Of a stretch of DNA of 64,000 bases, positions 1-8,272 are shown piece by piece. Position numbers and translations under genes: made by a program. Location of the stretch: assembly GCF_037055355.1 (NCBI RefSeq), contig NZ_CP146350.1, positions 8,641,001-8,705,000 of the forward strand, in the 5' to 3' direction. Each line of letters starts with the position of its first letter. The stretch's first letter is position 1. Under the pieces are notes generated by a model. That model searched no databases and had not been told where the DNA came from. It worked only from the letters and a program-made list of their open reading frames with translations. The DNA is from Streptomyces sp. DG1A-41. GTDB taxonomy: Bacteria > Actinomycetota > Actinomycetes > Streptomycetales > Streptomycetaceae.

Positions 1-131
1 GCCTGCTCAATCCGGGCTCCCCGACGGACCGCCGCCGCCAGCCCCACTGCACGTACATGACCGCCACCGTCGCCGACGGCCGTCTCACCGACGTGGAACT
101 GCACCGGCTGCCGCCCCGCACACACCGCTAG
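1..131 (+). CDS. Metallophosphoesterase, YfcE-like (C-terminal end only)
   Basis: Only the last 42 codons are in the window, read from base 3 and stopping at TAG 129-131. The piece begins LLNPGSPTDRRR. An N-P-G-S followed by an arginine-rich stretch is the typical closing strand of the YfcE/MJ0936 class of calcineurin-like phosphodiesterases, where the end of the protein carries no metal ligands. The metal-binding part lies upstream of the window, so the substrate cannot be judged. The assignment rests on this short motif alone. Confidence 0.55.
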   Translation, partial: LLNPGSPTDRRRQPHCTYMTATVADGRLTDVELHRLPPRTHR

Positions 132-173
132 CCCGAGCGATCGCCGCACGAACCTCCCTGCCATGATCGGCGC

Positions 174-1136
174 ATGGCGCGGGACGAGGGATACCTCCTG
201 GACAACCGGCAGGTCGAGGCCGGTACCCGCTTCGACGCGCTGGCCGCTCTCTTCGACGCCTCGACGTTCCGGCACTTCGAGACGGTCGGGATCGCCGACG
301 GGTGGCGGTGCTGGGAGGTCGGGGCCGGCGGGCCGAGCGTCGCCGCCTGGCTCCGCGAGCGCGTCGGGCCGCGCGGGCGCGTGCTCGCCACCGACATCGA
401 CGTGTCCTGGACCGAGGCGGCCGCCACCGAGGGGGTCGAGGTGCTCCGCCACGCCATCGGCCGAGACGAACCACCGGCCGGGCCCTTCGACCTGGTCCAC
501 GCCCGACTCGTGCTCGTCCACGTGGCCGAGCGCGACGCCGCGCTGCGCACCATGGTCCAGGCGTTGCGTCCCGGCGGCCGGCTGCTGGTCGAGGACGCGG
601 ACCCCGCGCTCCAGCCGCTGATCTGCCCCGACGAGTACGGCCCCGAGCAGGAGCTGGCCAACCGGCTGCGCACCGGCTTCCGCCGGCTGCTGCGGCAGCG
701 GGGTGCCGACCTGGCCTACGGACGCAGGCTGCCGCGACTGCTGCGCGAGGCCGGCCTCGTCGATGTCGAGGCCGACGCCTACTTCCCGATCACCTCGCCC
801 GCGTGCGACGTCCTCGAGGCGGCCACCGTCCGGCAGGTGCGGGACGAGCTCGTCGCCGAGGGCCTCGCCACGGACGAGGAGATCGAGCGGCACCTCGCCA
901 ACGTCGAGGCCGGCCGCCTGGACCTCGCCACCTCACCGATGATCTCGGCCTGGGCCGGCGGCCCGTCGACGACGGCTCGCGGCCCTGGCTCACCGGGGGC
1001 GGGGCGGATGCACCGCTCCCTCCGTGGCGGTGAGCGGGGCTCCGGTGCCGCCCCAGCGCAGCGCGACGATCTCGGCGGCGACGGACACCGCCACCTCCTC
1101 GGGCGTCCGGGCCCCGAGGTCGAGACCGACCGGTGA
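174..1136 (+). CDS. Class I SAM-dependent methyltransferase, probably frameshifted at its end
   Basis: The N-terminal 250 residues form a Rossmann-type methyltransferase: a glycine-rich SAM motif EVGAGGPS at residues 48-55, an acidic strand ATDID near 72-76, and a later LRPGGRLLVED strand. ATG 174 (MARDEGYLL) is preferred over ATG 163, which is in another frame. After ATSPMISAW the frame runs 60 low-complexity residues antisense into the convergent xdhC-like gene. Adding one G to the GGG run at 952-954 would give the ending SAWGRRP, which I recall as usual for relatives. The true stop is therefore probably earlier, or the gene is damaged. The methyl acceptor is unknown. Confidence 0.75.
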   Translation: MARDEGYLLDNRQVEAGTRFDALAALFDASTFRHFETVGIADGWRCWEVGAGGPSVAAWLRERVGPRGRVLATDIDVSWTEAAATEGVEVLRHAIGRDEPPAGPFDLVHARLVLVHVAERDAALRTMVQALRPGGRLLVEDADPALQPLICPDEYGPEQELANRLRTGFRRLLRQRGADLAYGRRLPRLLREAGLVDVEADAYFPITSPACDVLEAATVRQVRDELVAEGLATDEEIERHLANVEAGRLDLATSPMISAWAGGPSTTARGPGSPGAGRMHRSLRGGERGSGAAPAQRDDLGGDGHRHLLGRPGPEVETDR

Positions 1137-2096
1137 GCGCAGCCGGGACAGCTCCCGCTCGGTGAGCCCGGCCTCCACCAGCCGTTTCGCCCGGTCGGCG
1201 TGGGTACGGCGGCTGCCCATCGCCCCGATGTAGGCGGCGGGCCGGCGCAGTGCCTCCTGGAGCAGCGGCACGTCGAACTTGGGGTCGTGCGTGAGGACGC
1301 AGACGACCGTGCGCTCGTCGGTGTCCGTCTCCCGCAGGTAGCGGTGCGGCCACTCGGCGACCACCTCGACGCCCTCGGGGAAGCGCCGGGGCGTGGTGAA
1401 GACCGGGCGGGCGTCACAGACCGTGACCCGGTAGCCGAGGAAGTCCCCGATGCGGGCGACGGCCGCCGCGTAGTCGATCGCGCCGAAGACCAGCATCCGC
1501 GGCGGTGGTGCGAAGGACTGGAGGAACACGCTGACGGAGTCCTCGCGGCGCTGCCCCTCGGGACCGTAGTGCCGCAGGCCGGTGGCACCGAGAGCGAGCT
1601 CGCCGCGCGCGTCGGCGGTGACGGCCGCGTCCAGGCCGCTCGCGCCCAGCGCGCCCGACACCCGGTCCGGCCGGACGGCGAGCGCCGCCCCGCGCCGCGC
1701 CGGGCCGTCGGTCACCGTCGCCACGGTCACCGGCTCTCCGGCCGCGACGCAGTCCACGACCGCGCCGAAGGAGGGATCCAGCTCAGGCGTGACGGGACGT
1801 ACGAGGAGCGTGATCTCACCGCCGCAGGTCAGGCCGACGGCGAAGGCGTTCTCGTCGCTGTAGCCGAAGGTCTCCAGCCGGGCCTCGCCGCTCGCCACGA
1901 CGTCCTGCGCCAGCTCGAACACCGCACCCTCGACACAGCCCCCGGACACGCTGCCCACGACCTCCTCGTCAGGACCCACCGCCATCGCCGCGCCCGGGTC
2001 GCGCGGCGCGCTGCGGCTGACCTCGACGACCGTCGCGAGGCCGAACGGGAGCCCGGCCGCGTACCAGCGGCCGAGCACCGGGAGGATGTCACGCAC
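990..2096 (-). CDS. XdhC/CoxI family protein (molybdenum cofactor insertion factor)
   Basis: Two-domain XdhC-type protein of 368 residues. The N-terminal XdhC/CoxI domain carries GGCVEGAVFE around residues 52-61. The C-terminal Rossmann-like domain carries the family motif IGAMGSRRTHADR near residue 290-300. Family members bind molybdenum cofactor and help insert its sulfurated form into xanthine dehydrogenase or CO dehydrogenase-type enzymes. I chose GTG 2096 (reading VRDILPVLG) because GGAAGGAG sits just upstream; an ATG at 2183 would add 29 unlike residues. No molybdenum hydroxylase genes are visible here, so the client enzyme lies elsewhere. The next gene, on the other strand, starts 187 bp away. 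Confidence 0.88.
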   Translation of the reverse strand: MRDILPVLGRWYAAGLPFGLATVVEVSRSAPRDPGAAMAVGPDEEVVGSVSGGCVEGAVFELAQDVVASGEARLETFGYSDENAFAVGLTCGGEITLLVRPVTPELDPSFGAVVDCVAAGEPVTVATVTDGPARRGAALAVRPDRVSGALGASGLDAAVTADARGELALGATGLRHYGPEGQRREDSVSVFLQSFAPPPRMLVFGAIDYAAAVARIGDFLGYRVTVCDARPVFTTPRRFPEGVEVVAEWPHRYLRETDTDERTVVCVLTHDPKFDVPLLQEALRRPAAYIGAMGSRRTHADRAKRLVEAGLTERELSRLRSPVGLDLGARTPEEVAVSVAAEIVALRWGGTGAPLTATEGAVHPPRPR

Positions 2097-2219
2097 GAGC
2101 GGCTCCTTCCACACGAGCCCACCGGGTACCCGACCGGCGGTTAATTCCGTTGTGGCCCACCGGCCCGGTCTGCTGCACTGCACGGGTCGACGACGTCACC
2201 GAGTCCCGAGGAGCCTCAG

Positions 2220-2330
2220 ATGCGCACTGCGTCCATGTCCCCCCAGACAGGAACGGCTCTCTCTCCGAAGGACATGACGCTTCGTGCACGTGCTCAACCT
2301 CGGCATCCTCGCCCATGTCGACGCAGGTAA
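2220..2330 (+). CDS. Possible 36-aa leader ORF in front of the tetracycline-resistance gene
   Basis: ATG 2220 (MRTASMSPQTG) follows a clean GAGGAG at 2209-2214. The frame runs 36 codons and stops with TAA 2328-2330, which is 47 bases inside the next gene in a different frame. Its ribosome binding site looks better than the one before GTG 2284. Ribosomal-protection genes of the Tet(M) type are known to use leader-peptide attenuation, so this could be a translation-sensing leader. It could also be a chance ORF; no terminator/antiterminator pair was resolved. Confidence 0.35.
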   Translation: MRTASMSPQTGTALSPKDMTLRARAQPRHPRPCRRR

Positions 2331-4257
2331 GACCAGTCTGACCGAGCGGCTGCTGCACGCGGCCGGGGTGATCGACGAAGTCGGCCGCGTCGACGACGGG
2401 AACACCCGTACCGACACTCTCGCGCTGGAGCGGCAGCGTGGCATCACCATCAAGTCCGCCGTCGTCTCGTTCCCGCTCGACGGTGTGACGGTCAACCTCA
2501 TCGACACACCCGGTCACCCCGACTTCATCGCCGAGGTGGAGCGCGTGCTCGGCGTGCTGGACGGCGCCGTCCTCGTGATCTCCGCCGTCGAAGGGGTGCA
2601 GGCGCAGACACGGGTGCTGATGCGCACGCTCCAGCGGCTGCGCATCCCGACCCTGCTCTTCGTCAACAAGATCGACCGGCGCGGGGCGCGGGACGAGGAG
2701 GTGCTGCGGTCGATCTCGGCCCGCCTGACACCCGCGATCGTGCCGATGGGAACCGCCACCGGCCTCGGCACACGCGCGGCCCGCTTCACCCCCGGGCCCG
2801 GCCCGGCCGCCGCACTCGACGTCCTGGCCGACCACGACGACGCCCTGCTGTCCGCGTACGTCGAGGGCACCGTCACGGACCCCCTCCTGCGCGGGTCCCT
2901 CGTCGCGCGGACCCGGGAGGCCCTGGTCCATCCGGTCTACTTCGGTTCCGCCGCCACGGGCGCGGGCGTGGACGCGCTCCTGTCCGGCATCGAGGAGCTG
3001 CTGCCGGCCGCCGACGGGGACGCGGACGGGCCGGTCTCCGGAACCGTGTTCAAGGTCGAGCGGGGCCCGGCGGGTGAGAAGGTCGCCTACGCCCGGATCT
3101 TCTCCGGCACCCTGCGCACCCGCGACCGGATTCCCTTCGGGGCGGACGGCGCCGAAGGCAGGATCACCGCGATCAGCGTCTTCGGCCACGGCACGGACAC
3201 CCGTGCGGACGCCGTCGCCGCCGGGCAGATCGCCCGGCTGCGGGGGCTTGCCGACATCAGGATCGGCGACGCGATCGGCGAACCCCGCAAGGCGTACGAG
3301 CGCTTCTTCGCCCCGCCCACTCTGGAGACGGTCGTCGTCCCGGGGCCCGGTGTGAACCGAGGCGCACTGCACCTCGCGCTCACCCAGCTCGCCGAACAGG
3401 ACCCGCTGATCGGCCTGCGCCACGACGAACGCCGGCAGGAGATTTCCGTCTCCCTCTACGGCGAGGTGCAGAAGGAGGTCGTCCAGGCCACCCTCGCCGA
3501 CGAGTACGGGCTCCACGTCACCTTCCGCGAGACCACCCCGCTGTGCGTCGAACGGCTCGTCGGCACCGGGCATGCCGTGGAGTTCAACAAGAAGGACCCG
3601 AACCCGTTCCTCGCGACGGTCGGCCTGCGCGTCGATCCCGCGCCGGTCGGCTCGGGCGTCGCCTTCCGGCTGGAGGTGGAGCTCGGCTCCATGCCGTACG
3701 CCTTCTTCAAGGCCGTCGAGGACACCGTGCGCGAGACCCTCGACCAGGGCCTGTACGGCTGGCAGGTCACCGACTGCACGGTCACCGTGACCCACAGCGG
3801 CTACTCACCTCGCCAGAGCCACGCCCACCAGGGCTTCGACAAGAGCATGTCGAGCACCGGGGCCGACTTCCGCGGCGTCACCCCGCTGGTGCTGATCAAG
3901 GCGCTGCGGCGGGCCGGGACACGGGTCCACGAGCCGATGCACCGCTTCCGTGTCGAGGCCCCGGCCGACACCCTCGGCGCCCTGCTGCCGGTCCTCGCCG
4001 GGCTCGCGGCCGTACCGGAGGCGACGCGCAACCGGGGCGACCTCTGCGTCCTCGAAGGCACCGTGCCGGCGGCCCGGGTGCACGCCCTCGGACAACTGCT
4101 GCCGGGGCTGACCCGCGGTGAGGGAGAACTGGAGAGCGCCTTCGACCACTATGCGCCAGTCACGCGCGGCACGATTCCGCGGCGCCCGCGCACCGACCAC
4201 AACCCTCTGAACAGGAAGGAGTACTTGTTGAACGTGACACGAAGGGTGGGTGGTTGA
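2284..4257 (+). CDS. otrA: Ribosomal-protection tetracycline resistance GTPase, Otr(A)/Tet(M) type
   Basis: A 657-residue translational GTPase related to EF-G that removes tetracycline from the ribosome. G motifs are intact: AHVDAGKT (10-17), RGIT (52-55), DTPGH (74-78), NKID (128-131). The start is GTG 2284 (HVLNLGILAHVDAGKT follows), matching the usual beginning a few residues before the P-loop; GAAGGA at 2268-2273 is a fair ribosome binding site. The second half contains SRQSHAHQGFDKSMSSTGADFRG-type domain IV sequence and a C-terminal domain V. Such proteins occur in tetracycline producers and in many non-producing Streptomyces. No tetracycline biosynthesis genes are visible. EF-G itself is excluded because the protein is shorter and the domain IV signature is of the Tet type. 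Confidence 0.9.
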   Translation: MHVLNLGILAHVDAGKTSLTERLLHAAGVIDEVGRVDDGNTRTDTLALERQRGITIKSAVVSFPLDGVTVNLIDTPGHPDFIAEVERVLGVLDGAVLVISAVEGVQAQTRVLMRTLQRLRIPTLLFVNKIDRRGARDEEVLRSISARLTPAIVPMGTATGLGTRAARFTPGPGPAAALDVLADHDDALLSAYVEGTVTDPLLRGSLVARTREALVHPVYFGSAATGAGVDALLSGIEELLPAADGDADGPVSGTVFKVERGPAGEKVAYARIFSGTLRTRDRIPFGADGAEGRITAISVFGHGTDTRADAVAAGQIARLRGLADIRIGDAIGEPRKAYERFFAPPTLETVVVPGPGVNRGALHLALTQLAEQDPLIGLRHDERRQEISVSLYGEVQKEVVQATLADEYGLHVTFRETTPLCVERLVGTGHAVEFNKKDPNPFLATVGLRVDPAPVGSGVAFRLEVELGSMPYAFFKAVEDTVRETLDQGLYGWQVTDCTVTVTHSGYSPRQSHAHQGFDKSMSSTGADFRGVTPLVLIKALRRAGTRVHEPMHRFRVEAPADTLGALLPVLAGLAAVPEATRNRGDLCVLEGTVPAARVHALGQLLPGLTRGEGELESAFDHYAPVTRGTIPRRPRTDHNPLNRKEYLLNVTRRVGG

Positions 4258-4282
4258 GGTGTACACGCTGGCCGAGAGGGAA

Positions 4283-4298
4283 CTTACTCCAGAGTCAG
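4283..4298. promoter_or_regulatory. Probable TetR operator, copy 1
   Basis: CTTACT-CCAG-AGTCAG, an imperfect inverted repeat (5 of 6 arm bases pair) 36 bp before the endoglycoceramidase-like gene. A perfect version with the same spacing stands at 7509-7524, beside a TetR gene and the beta-propeller gene. The repeated arm and spacing suggest one regulator controls all three. Confidence 0.6.
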
Positions 4299-4333
4299 GG
4301 GTGTTGACGCTGTCCTGATATCACCGGACTGTA

Positions 4334-6199
4334 GTGGACATGCCGACTATCCGAGTACGTCTGCTGGTTGTCCTGGCTGTCCTCTTCGGCTCCCTGTCGG
4401 TGGCGGGCGTCCCGCCCGCCACCGCCGCGCCCCCTCCCGGCTCCCTCTGGTTCGACGACCCGACCGTCACCGTCGAGAACGGCCGCTTCACCGACGCCTC
4501 GGGCCGCGAGGTCGTCCTGCGCGGCTACAACGTCTCCGGCGAGACCAAACTGGCGGAGAACAACGGCCTGCCCTTCGCCTCCGTCGCTGACGCACGCAAG
4601 TCGGCGACCGCCCTGCGCGCCCTCGGCGGCGGCAACACCGTCCGCTTCCTGCTCTCCTGGGCCTACGCCGAACCCGAGCGCGGCAAGGTGGACACCGCCT
4701 ATCTGGCCGCCGCCACCGCCCAGATGAAGGCCTTCCTCGACGCCGGCATCCGCGTCTACCCCGACTTCCACCAGGACCTCTACTCCCGGCACCTCTTCGA
4801 CGCCGACAGCTGGTACACGGGCGACGGCGCTCCCAAGTGGGCGGTGGACGCCGGGGACTACCCCGACGAGTCGTGCGGGATCTGCCTCTTCTGGGGGCAG
4901 AACATCACCCAGAACGAGGCCGTGAAACGCGCCTCGTACGACTTCTGGCACAACGCGCACGGTGTGCAGGACGCCTTCCTCGCCACCGCCCAGAAGACCA
5001 TGGCGTACGTCCAACAGCACCTGAACGCCGACCAGTTCAAGGGCGTCGTCGGCTTCGACCCCTACAACGAGCCGCACGCGGGCGTCTACGACTCCGGGCA
5101 GACCAGCCGCGCCTGGGAGAAGGACGTGCTGTGGCCGTTCTACGAGAAGTTCCGGGCCCGCATGGACGCGGCCGGCTGGCGCGACAAGCCCGCCTTCGTG
5201 GAGCCGAACCTCTTCTGGAACGCCAACCTCGACTTCCAGAAGCAGGAGGGCGGCCTGCTCGACGCCGGAAAGCTCGGGCCGCGCTATGTGTTCAACACCC
5301 ACTTCTACGACCAGAAGGCCATCTCCGGCGTCTTCATGTGGGGCAAGGCGGCCGACGGCCAGTACGCGAACGACTTCCGCGCGGTCCGCGACCGGGCCGC
5401 CGCCGCGCAGACCGCCGCCGTGGTCAGCGAGTTCGGGCATCCCCTGGCGGGCAACGTCTCCGACAAGGCGCCCACCGTCCTGAAGGCGATGTACCAGGCG
5501 CTCGACTCACGCCTGAAGGGCGCCGACTGGTGGTCCGACCCGGCCGCCTCGGGGCCGGTGCTCTCCGGATCGCAGTGGCAGTGGGACATCTACAACGGCC
5601 GCCACCGCGAGCTGATGAACGGCAACCCCGACAAGGTGCTCACCGCCGGTGACGCCTGGAACGACGAGGACCTGTCCGCCGTACGCCTCGACGACACGGG
5701 AAAGCCGGTGCTGCGCCAGGACGCCCGGCTCCTGGACCGCCTCTACCCGAGCGCCACGGCCGGCACGACCGTCGGCTTCACCTACGAGGACCGCTCCCGG
5801 GACGGCTCGACGACCCTGACCTGGAACCCGGTGCCCAACTCCTTGCCGAGCGTGCGGCAGTTGGTGGGATCCGGACAGTACGGGCTGTTGCTGTGGCGCT
5901 CGGACGGCGGCCGGGCCCCCACCGAACTGCACCTGCCGGCGAGCTTCCCGGCCGCGTCCACCACGGTCGTCTCCGACCTGGGCACGGCCCACGCCCCGCC
6001 CGCGTACACCTCGACGACCCCGATCGGTGTGGCCCAGGAGCCCGGCGGCACGGGAAGCCGCCGCCTGCTGCTCACCGCGCCGGACTCGGGCGTCCTGCAC
6101 TACGCGCTGGTGACCAACGGGGCGACGGCTCCCTCGGCGGATCTGCTGAACGCGGCCCGCTCCGAGCTGGCGGCGTGGGCGGCGAAGGAGGTCAACTAG
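4334..6199 (+). CDS. Secreted GH5 glycosidase, endoglycoceramidase-like
   Basis: A 621-residue exported enzyme with a Sec signal peptide (residues 1-32, hydrophobic VVLAVLFGSLSVAG, then ATAAP). The catalytic barrel fits glycoside hydrolase family 5: DFHQDLYSRHLF near residue 144, acid/base Glu246 in DPYNEPH, and nucleophile Glu366 in VVSEFGHP. HQDLYSR and the long insert with DESCGICLFWG are features I associate with endoglycoceramidases, which cut the sugar from glycosphingolipids; sterol glucosidases are also GH5. The C-terminal 150 residues form a beta-rich domain. ATG 4340 is an alternative start; neither has a clear ribosome binding site. It is convergent with the beta-propeller gene (8 bp overlap), and a TetR-type operator lies at 4283-4298. 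Confidence 0.8.
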   Translation: MDMPTIRVRLLVVLAVLFGSLSVAGVPPATAAPPPGSLWFDDPTVTVENGRFTDASGREVVLRGYNVSGETKLAENNGLPFASVADARKSATALRALGGGNTVRFLLSWAYAEPERGKVDTAYLAAATAQMKAFLDAGIRVYPDFHQDLYSRHLFDADSWYTGDGAPKWAVDAGDYPDESCGICLFWGQNITQNEAVKRASYDFWHNAHGVQDAFLATAQKTMAYVQQHLNADQFKGVVGFDPYNEPHAGVYDSGQTSRAWEKDVLWPFYEKFRARMDAAGWRDKPAFVEPNLFWNANLDFQKQEGGLLDAGKLGPRYVFNTHFYDQKAISGVFMWGKAADGQYANDFRAVRDRAAAAQTAAVVSEFGHPLAGNVSDKAPTVLKAMYQALDSRLKGADWWSDPAASGPVLSGSQWQWDIYNGRHRELMNGNPDKVLTAGDAWNDEDLSAVRLDDTGKPVLRQDARLLDRLYPSATAGTTVGFTYEDRSRDGSTTLTWNPVPNSLPSVRQLVGSGQYGLLLWRSDGGRAPTELHLPASFPAASTTVVSDLGTAHAPPAYTSTTPIGVAQEPGGTGSRRLLLTAPDSGVLHYALVTNGATAPSADLLNAARSELAAWAAKEVN

Positions 6200-7448
6200 C
6201 GGACGGGGTCGTCCAGCCGGCCTCCACATGACCGAGCCGGACGCGCTGCGGGTGGTCTCCGACCGGCACGGACGCGACCTTCTTCCCGGTGGCGAAGTCG
6301 ATGGCCGTGACCTGGTCGGAGCCGCTCTCGGAGACGACGCACCTCTTGCCGTCACCGCTGACCGTGGCCCAGTAGGGCTTGGCGGCGGTGACGAGCGGCC
6401 CCTCCTGGAGGGTGCCGCGGTCGACGACCGTGGCGTAGTCGTCCATGGTCCCCGCGACGCACAGCTTCTTGCCGTCCGGGCTCATCGAGAGGCCGTGGTG
6501 GCGCGAGTCGTTGACGAAGGTGGTGCGGTCGTCGCTGGTCGCCGGGTTCTTCGGCAGGGTCTTCGTGCGGGTGATCTTGTCGGAGGCCAGGTCGTACTCG
6601 AAGAAGCCGTGGAAGAACGACACCTGGAAGTACAGCTTCGACTCGTCCGGCGAGAACACCGCCGGCCGGACCGCGTCGGAATAGTCCTTGAGTCCGATGG
6701 CGTCCAGGCGCGGGCGCATGTCGATGACCTTGACCTGCTGGTACGTGGTCGCGTCGATGACGGTGATGCGGCGGTCGCCCTTCGTCCAGTCAAGCCAGGG
6801 CGCGTCGGTCTGTGTGTTCACCTCGCCGATCGACATGTTGTAGAGGTACTTGCCGTCCTGGGTGAAGATGTTCTCGTGCGGCTTGTCGCCGGTGGCGGCC
6901 TTGCCGAGCTGCTTGCCGGTCTCGATGTCCAGGACGTGCACGGTGTTGCCGGTCGAGGCCGAGACCGCGACCCGCTCGCCGTCGGGGGAGACCGCCATGT
7001 GGTCGGAGCGGAAACCGGACACCGGGAAGCGCCAGTTGATCCGCCCGGAGGCGAGGTCGATCGAGACGACGTCGGCGAAGCTGGGCCGCGAGACGACCAC
7101 CGACTTCCCGTCCGGCGTGGAGTACATGTCGTCGACGAACTGGTCGTGTCCCTCGCCGACGGTGTTGCGGATCGTCATGAAGGCGATCCATCTGATCGGA
7201 TCGGCGTTGATCTCCGCCATCCGCTCGTCCTTGTCGGGGATGACGTTGATCCGGCCGATCCTCGCGAAGTCGCCGGTGGACTTGATGACATCGGCGGTGC
7301 CGTCCCAGTTGTTGCCCACGAACAGCACCTGGCGCAGCGCGGCGGAGGCATCAGGGGCGTCCGCGTGGGCGGCGGCCGCGGGAAAGCCGGCGGTGAGGGC
7401 GAGGGCGGCGGTCAGGGAGCACAGATGCCGTCGTCGGAAGACGGGCAT
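6192..7448 (-). CDS. Secreted YncE/NHL-like beta-propeller protein
   Basis: A 418-residue protein. An exported signal peptide (MPVFRRRHLCSLTAALALTAG, then AAAHADAP) is followed by repeated propeller blades of the type TPDGKSVVVSRPS, SPDGERVAVSAST, SPDESKLYFQVS, SPDGKKLCVAG and SGDGKRCVVSES. Such propellers resemble YncE and the cytochrome d1/PQQ-like group and usually bind a ligand or partner rather than catalyse. ATG 7448 is preceded by GAGGAGGGATCAGCC. The ORF continues upstream to 7562 but that part overlaps the operator. It shares a promoter region with the divergent TetR gene, and a related operator precedes the convergent glycosidase, so the two secreted proteins are probably co-regulated. 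Confidence 0.78.
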   Translation of the reverse strand: MPVFRRRHLCSLTAALALTAGFPAAAAHADAPDASAALRQVLFVGNNWDGTADVIKSTGDFARIGRINVIPDKDERMAEINADPIRWIAFMTIRNTVGEGHDQFVDDMYSTPDGKSVVVSRPSFADVVSIDLASGRINWRFPVSGFRSDHMAVSPDGERVAVSASTGNTVHVLDIETGKQLGKAATGDKPHENIFTQDGKYLYNMSIGEVNTQTDAPWLDWTKGDRRITVIDATTYQQVKVIDMRPRLDAIGLKDYSDAVRPAVFSPDESKLYFQVSFFHGFFEYDLASDKITRTKTLPKNPATSDDRTTFVNDSRHHGLSMSPDGKKLCVAGTMDDYATVVDRGTLQEGPLVTAAKPYWATVSGDGKRCVVSESGSDQVTAIDFATGKKVASVPVGDHPQRVRLGHVEAGWTTPSAS

Positions 7449-7508
7449 GGCTGATCCCTCCTCTGCGAGTGGGGTGAGGAATCTGAACACACGTGCTTTC
7501 AGAATGAA

Positions 7509-7524
7509 CTTACTGCAAAGTAAG
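7509..7524. promoter_or_regulatory. Probable TetR operator, copy 2 (perfect inverted repeat)
   Basis: CTTACT-GCAA-AGTAAG, a perfect 6+4+6 palindrome between the divergent beta-propeller gene (start 7448) and TetR gene (start 7597). It is well placed for autoregulation plus control of the propeller. The near copy at 4283-4298 extends the regulon to the glycosidase gene. Confidence 0.7.
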
Positions 7525-7596
7525 GAAGGGCGGCCTTCTCCACAAGACCGCGTGCACGACAAAATCCTGTCCGAGCGAGGAAGGGTGCTCGAACGA

Positions 7597-8271
7597 ATGA
7601 AGGGAGAGCCGGTGCCGGGCAGACTCAGAGCGCCGACCGGCCGCTACGGCGGCAAGACCGCCGAGGAGCGGCAGGCCGAGCGGCGCCGGCGGTTCCTGGA
7701 CGCCGCGCTCCAGCTGTTCGGCGACACCCCCGGCTTCCGCGCCACCACCGTCGCGGCGCTCAGCGAGGCGGCCGGGCTGTCCACGCGTCAGTTCTACGAG
7801 GAGTTCCGCACCCTGGAGGACGTGCTCGCGGCGCTGCACCTCCAGGTCAACGACTGGGCCGAGGCGGCGGTGCTGGAGGCAGCGGCCGGTGCGGCGGACC
7901 TGCCGCTCGTCGAGCGCGCGACCGCCATCTTCCGTGCCTACGCCGGGAACGTCGCCGCCGACCCGCGCCGGATCCGCATCACCTTCGTCGAGATCATCGG
8001 CGTCAGCCCGCGCCTGGAGGAGCAGCGCCTCGCCCGCCGGGCCGGCTGGATCGACCTCATCTGCGCCGAGGCCCGGGCGGCCGCCGCACGCGGGGAGGCG
8101 GCACCCCGCGACTACCGCCTCGCGGCGACGGGGTTCATCGGCAGCGTCAACGGCCTGCTGCACGACTGGAGCGCCGGCTGGGTCGACGCGACGCTGGACG
8201 AGGTCGTCGACGAACTGGTCCGGCAGCTGCTGGGGATCCTGCGGCCCCCTGGGTGGAGTCCGCAGACGTGA
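7597..8271 (+). CDS. TetR/AcrR family transcriptional regulator
   Basis: A 224-residue regulator. The N-terminal helix-turn-helix reads RFLDAALQLFGDT, then TTVAALSEAAGLSTRQFYEEF (residues about 28-72), the classic TetR layout. The C-terminal ligand domain is helical and ends VDELVRQLLGILRPP. ATG 7597 is taken as start; GTG 7612, five codons later, has a good AGGGAGAG in front and is an equal choice. The gene is divergent from the beta-propeller gene over a palindrome at 7509-7524, its likely own operator. The inducer is unknown; a lipid or sterol-type ligand would fit the glycosidase but is only a guess. Confidence 0.85.
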   Translation: MKGEPVPGRLRAPTGRYGGKTAEERQAERRRRFLDAALQLFGDTPGFRATTVAALSEAAGLSTRQFYEEFRTLEDVLAALHLQVNDWAEAAVLEAAAGAADLPLVERATAIFRAYAGNVAADPRRIRITFVEIIGVSPRLEEQRLARRAGWIDLICAEARAAAARGEAAPRDYRLAATGFIGSVNGLLHDWSAGWVDATLDEVVDELVRQLLGILRPPGWSPQT

Positions 8272-8272
8272 C

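Noticed and set aside
6228..7454. Long plus-strand open frame of about 400 codons
   Set aside because: It is antisense to the beta-propeller gene, has repetitive R/V/G/D-rich composition typical of a high-GC shadow, and shows no domain.
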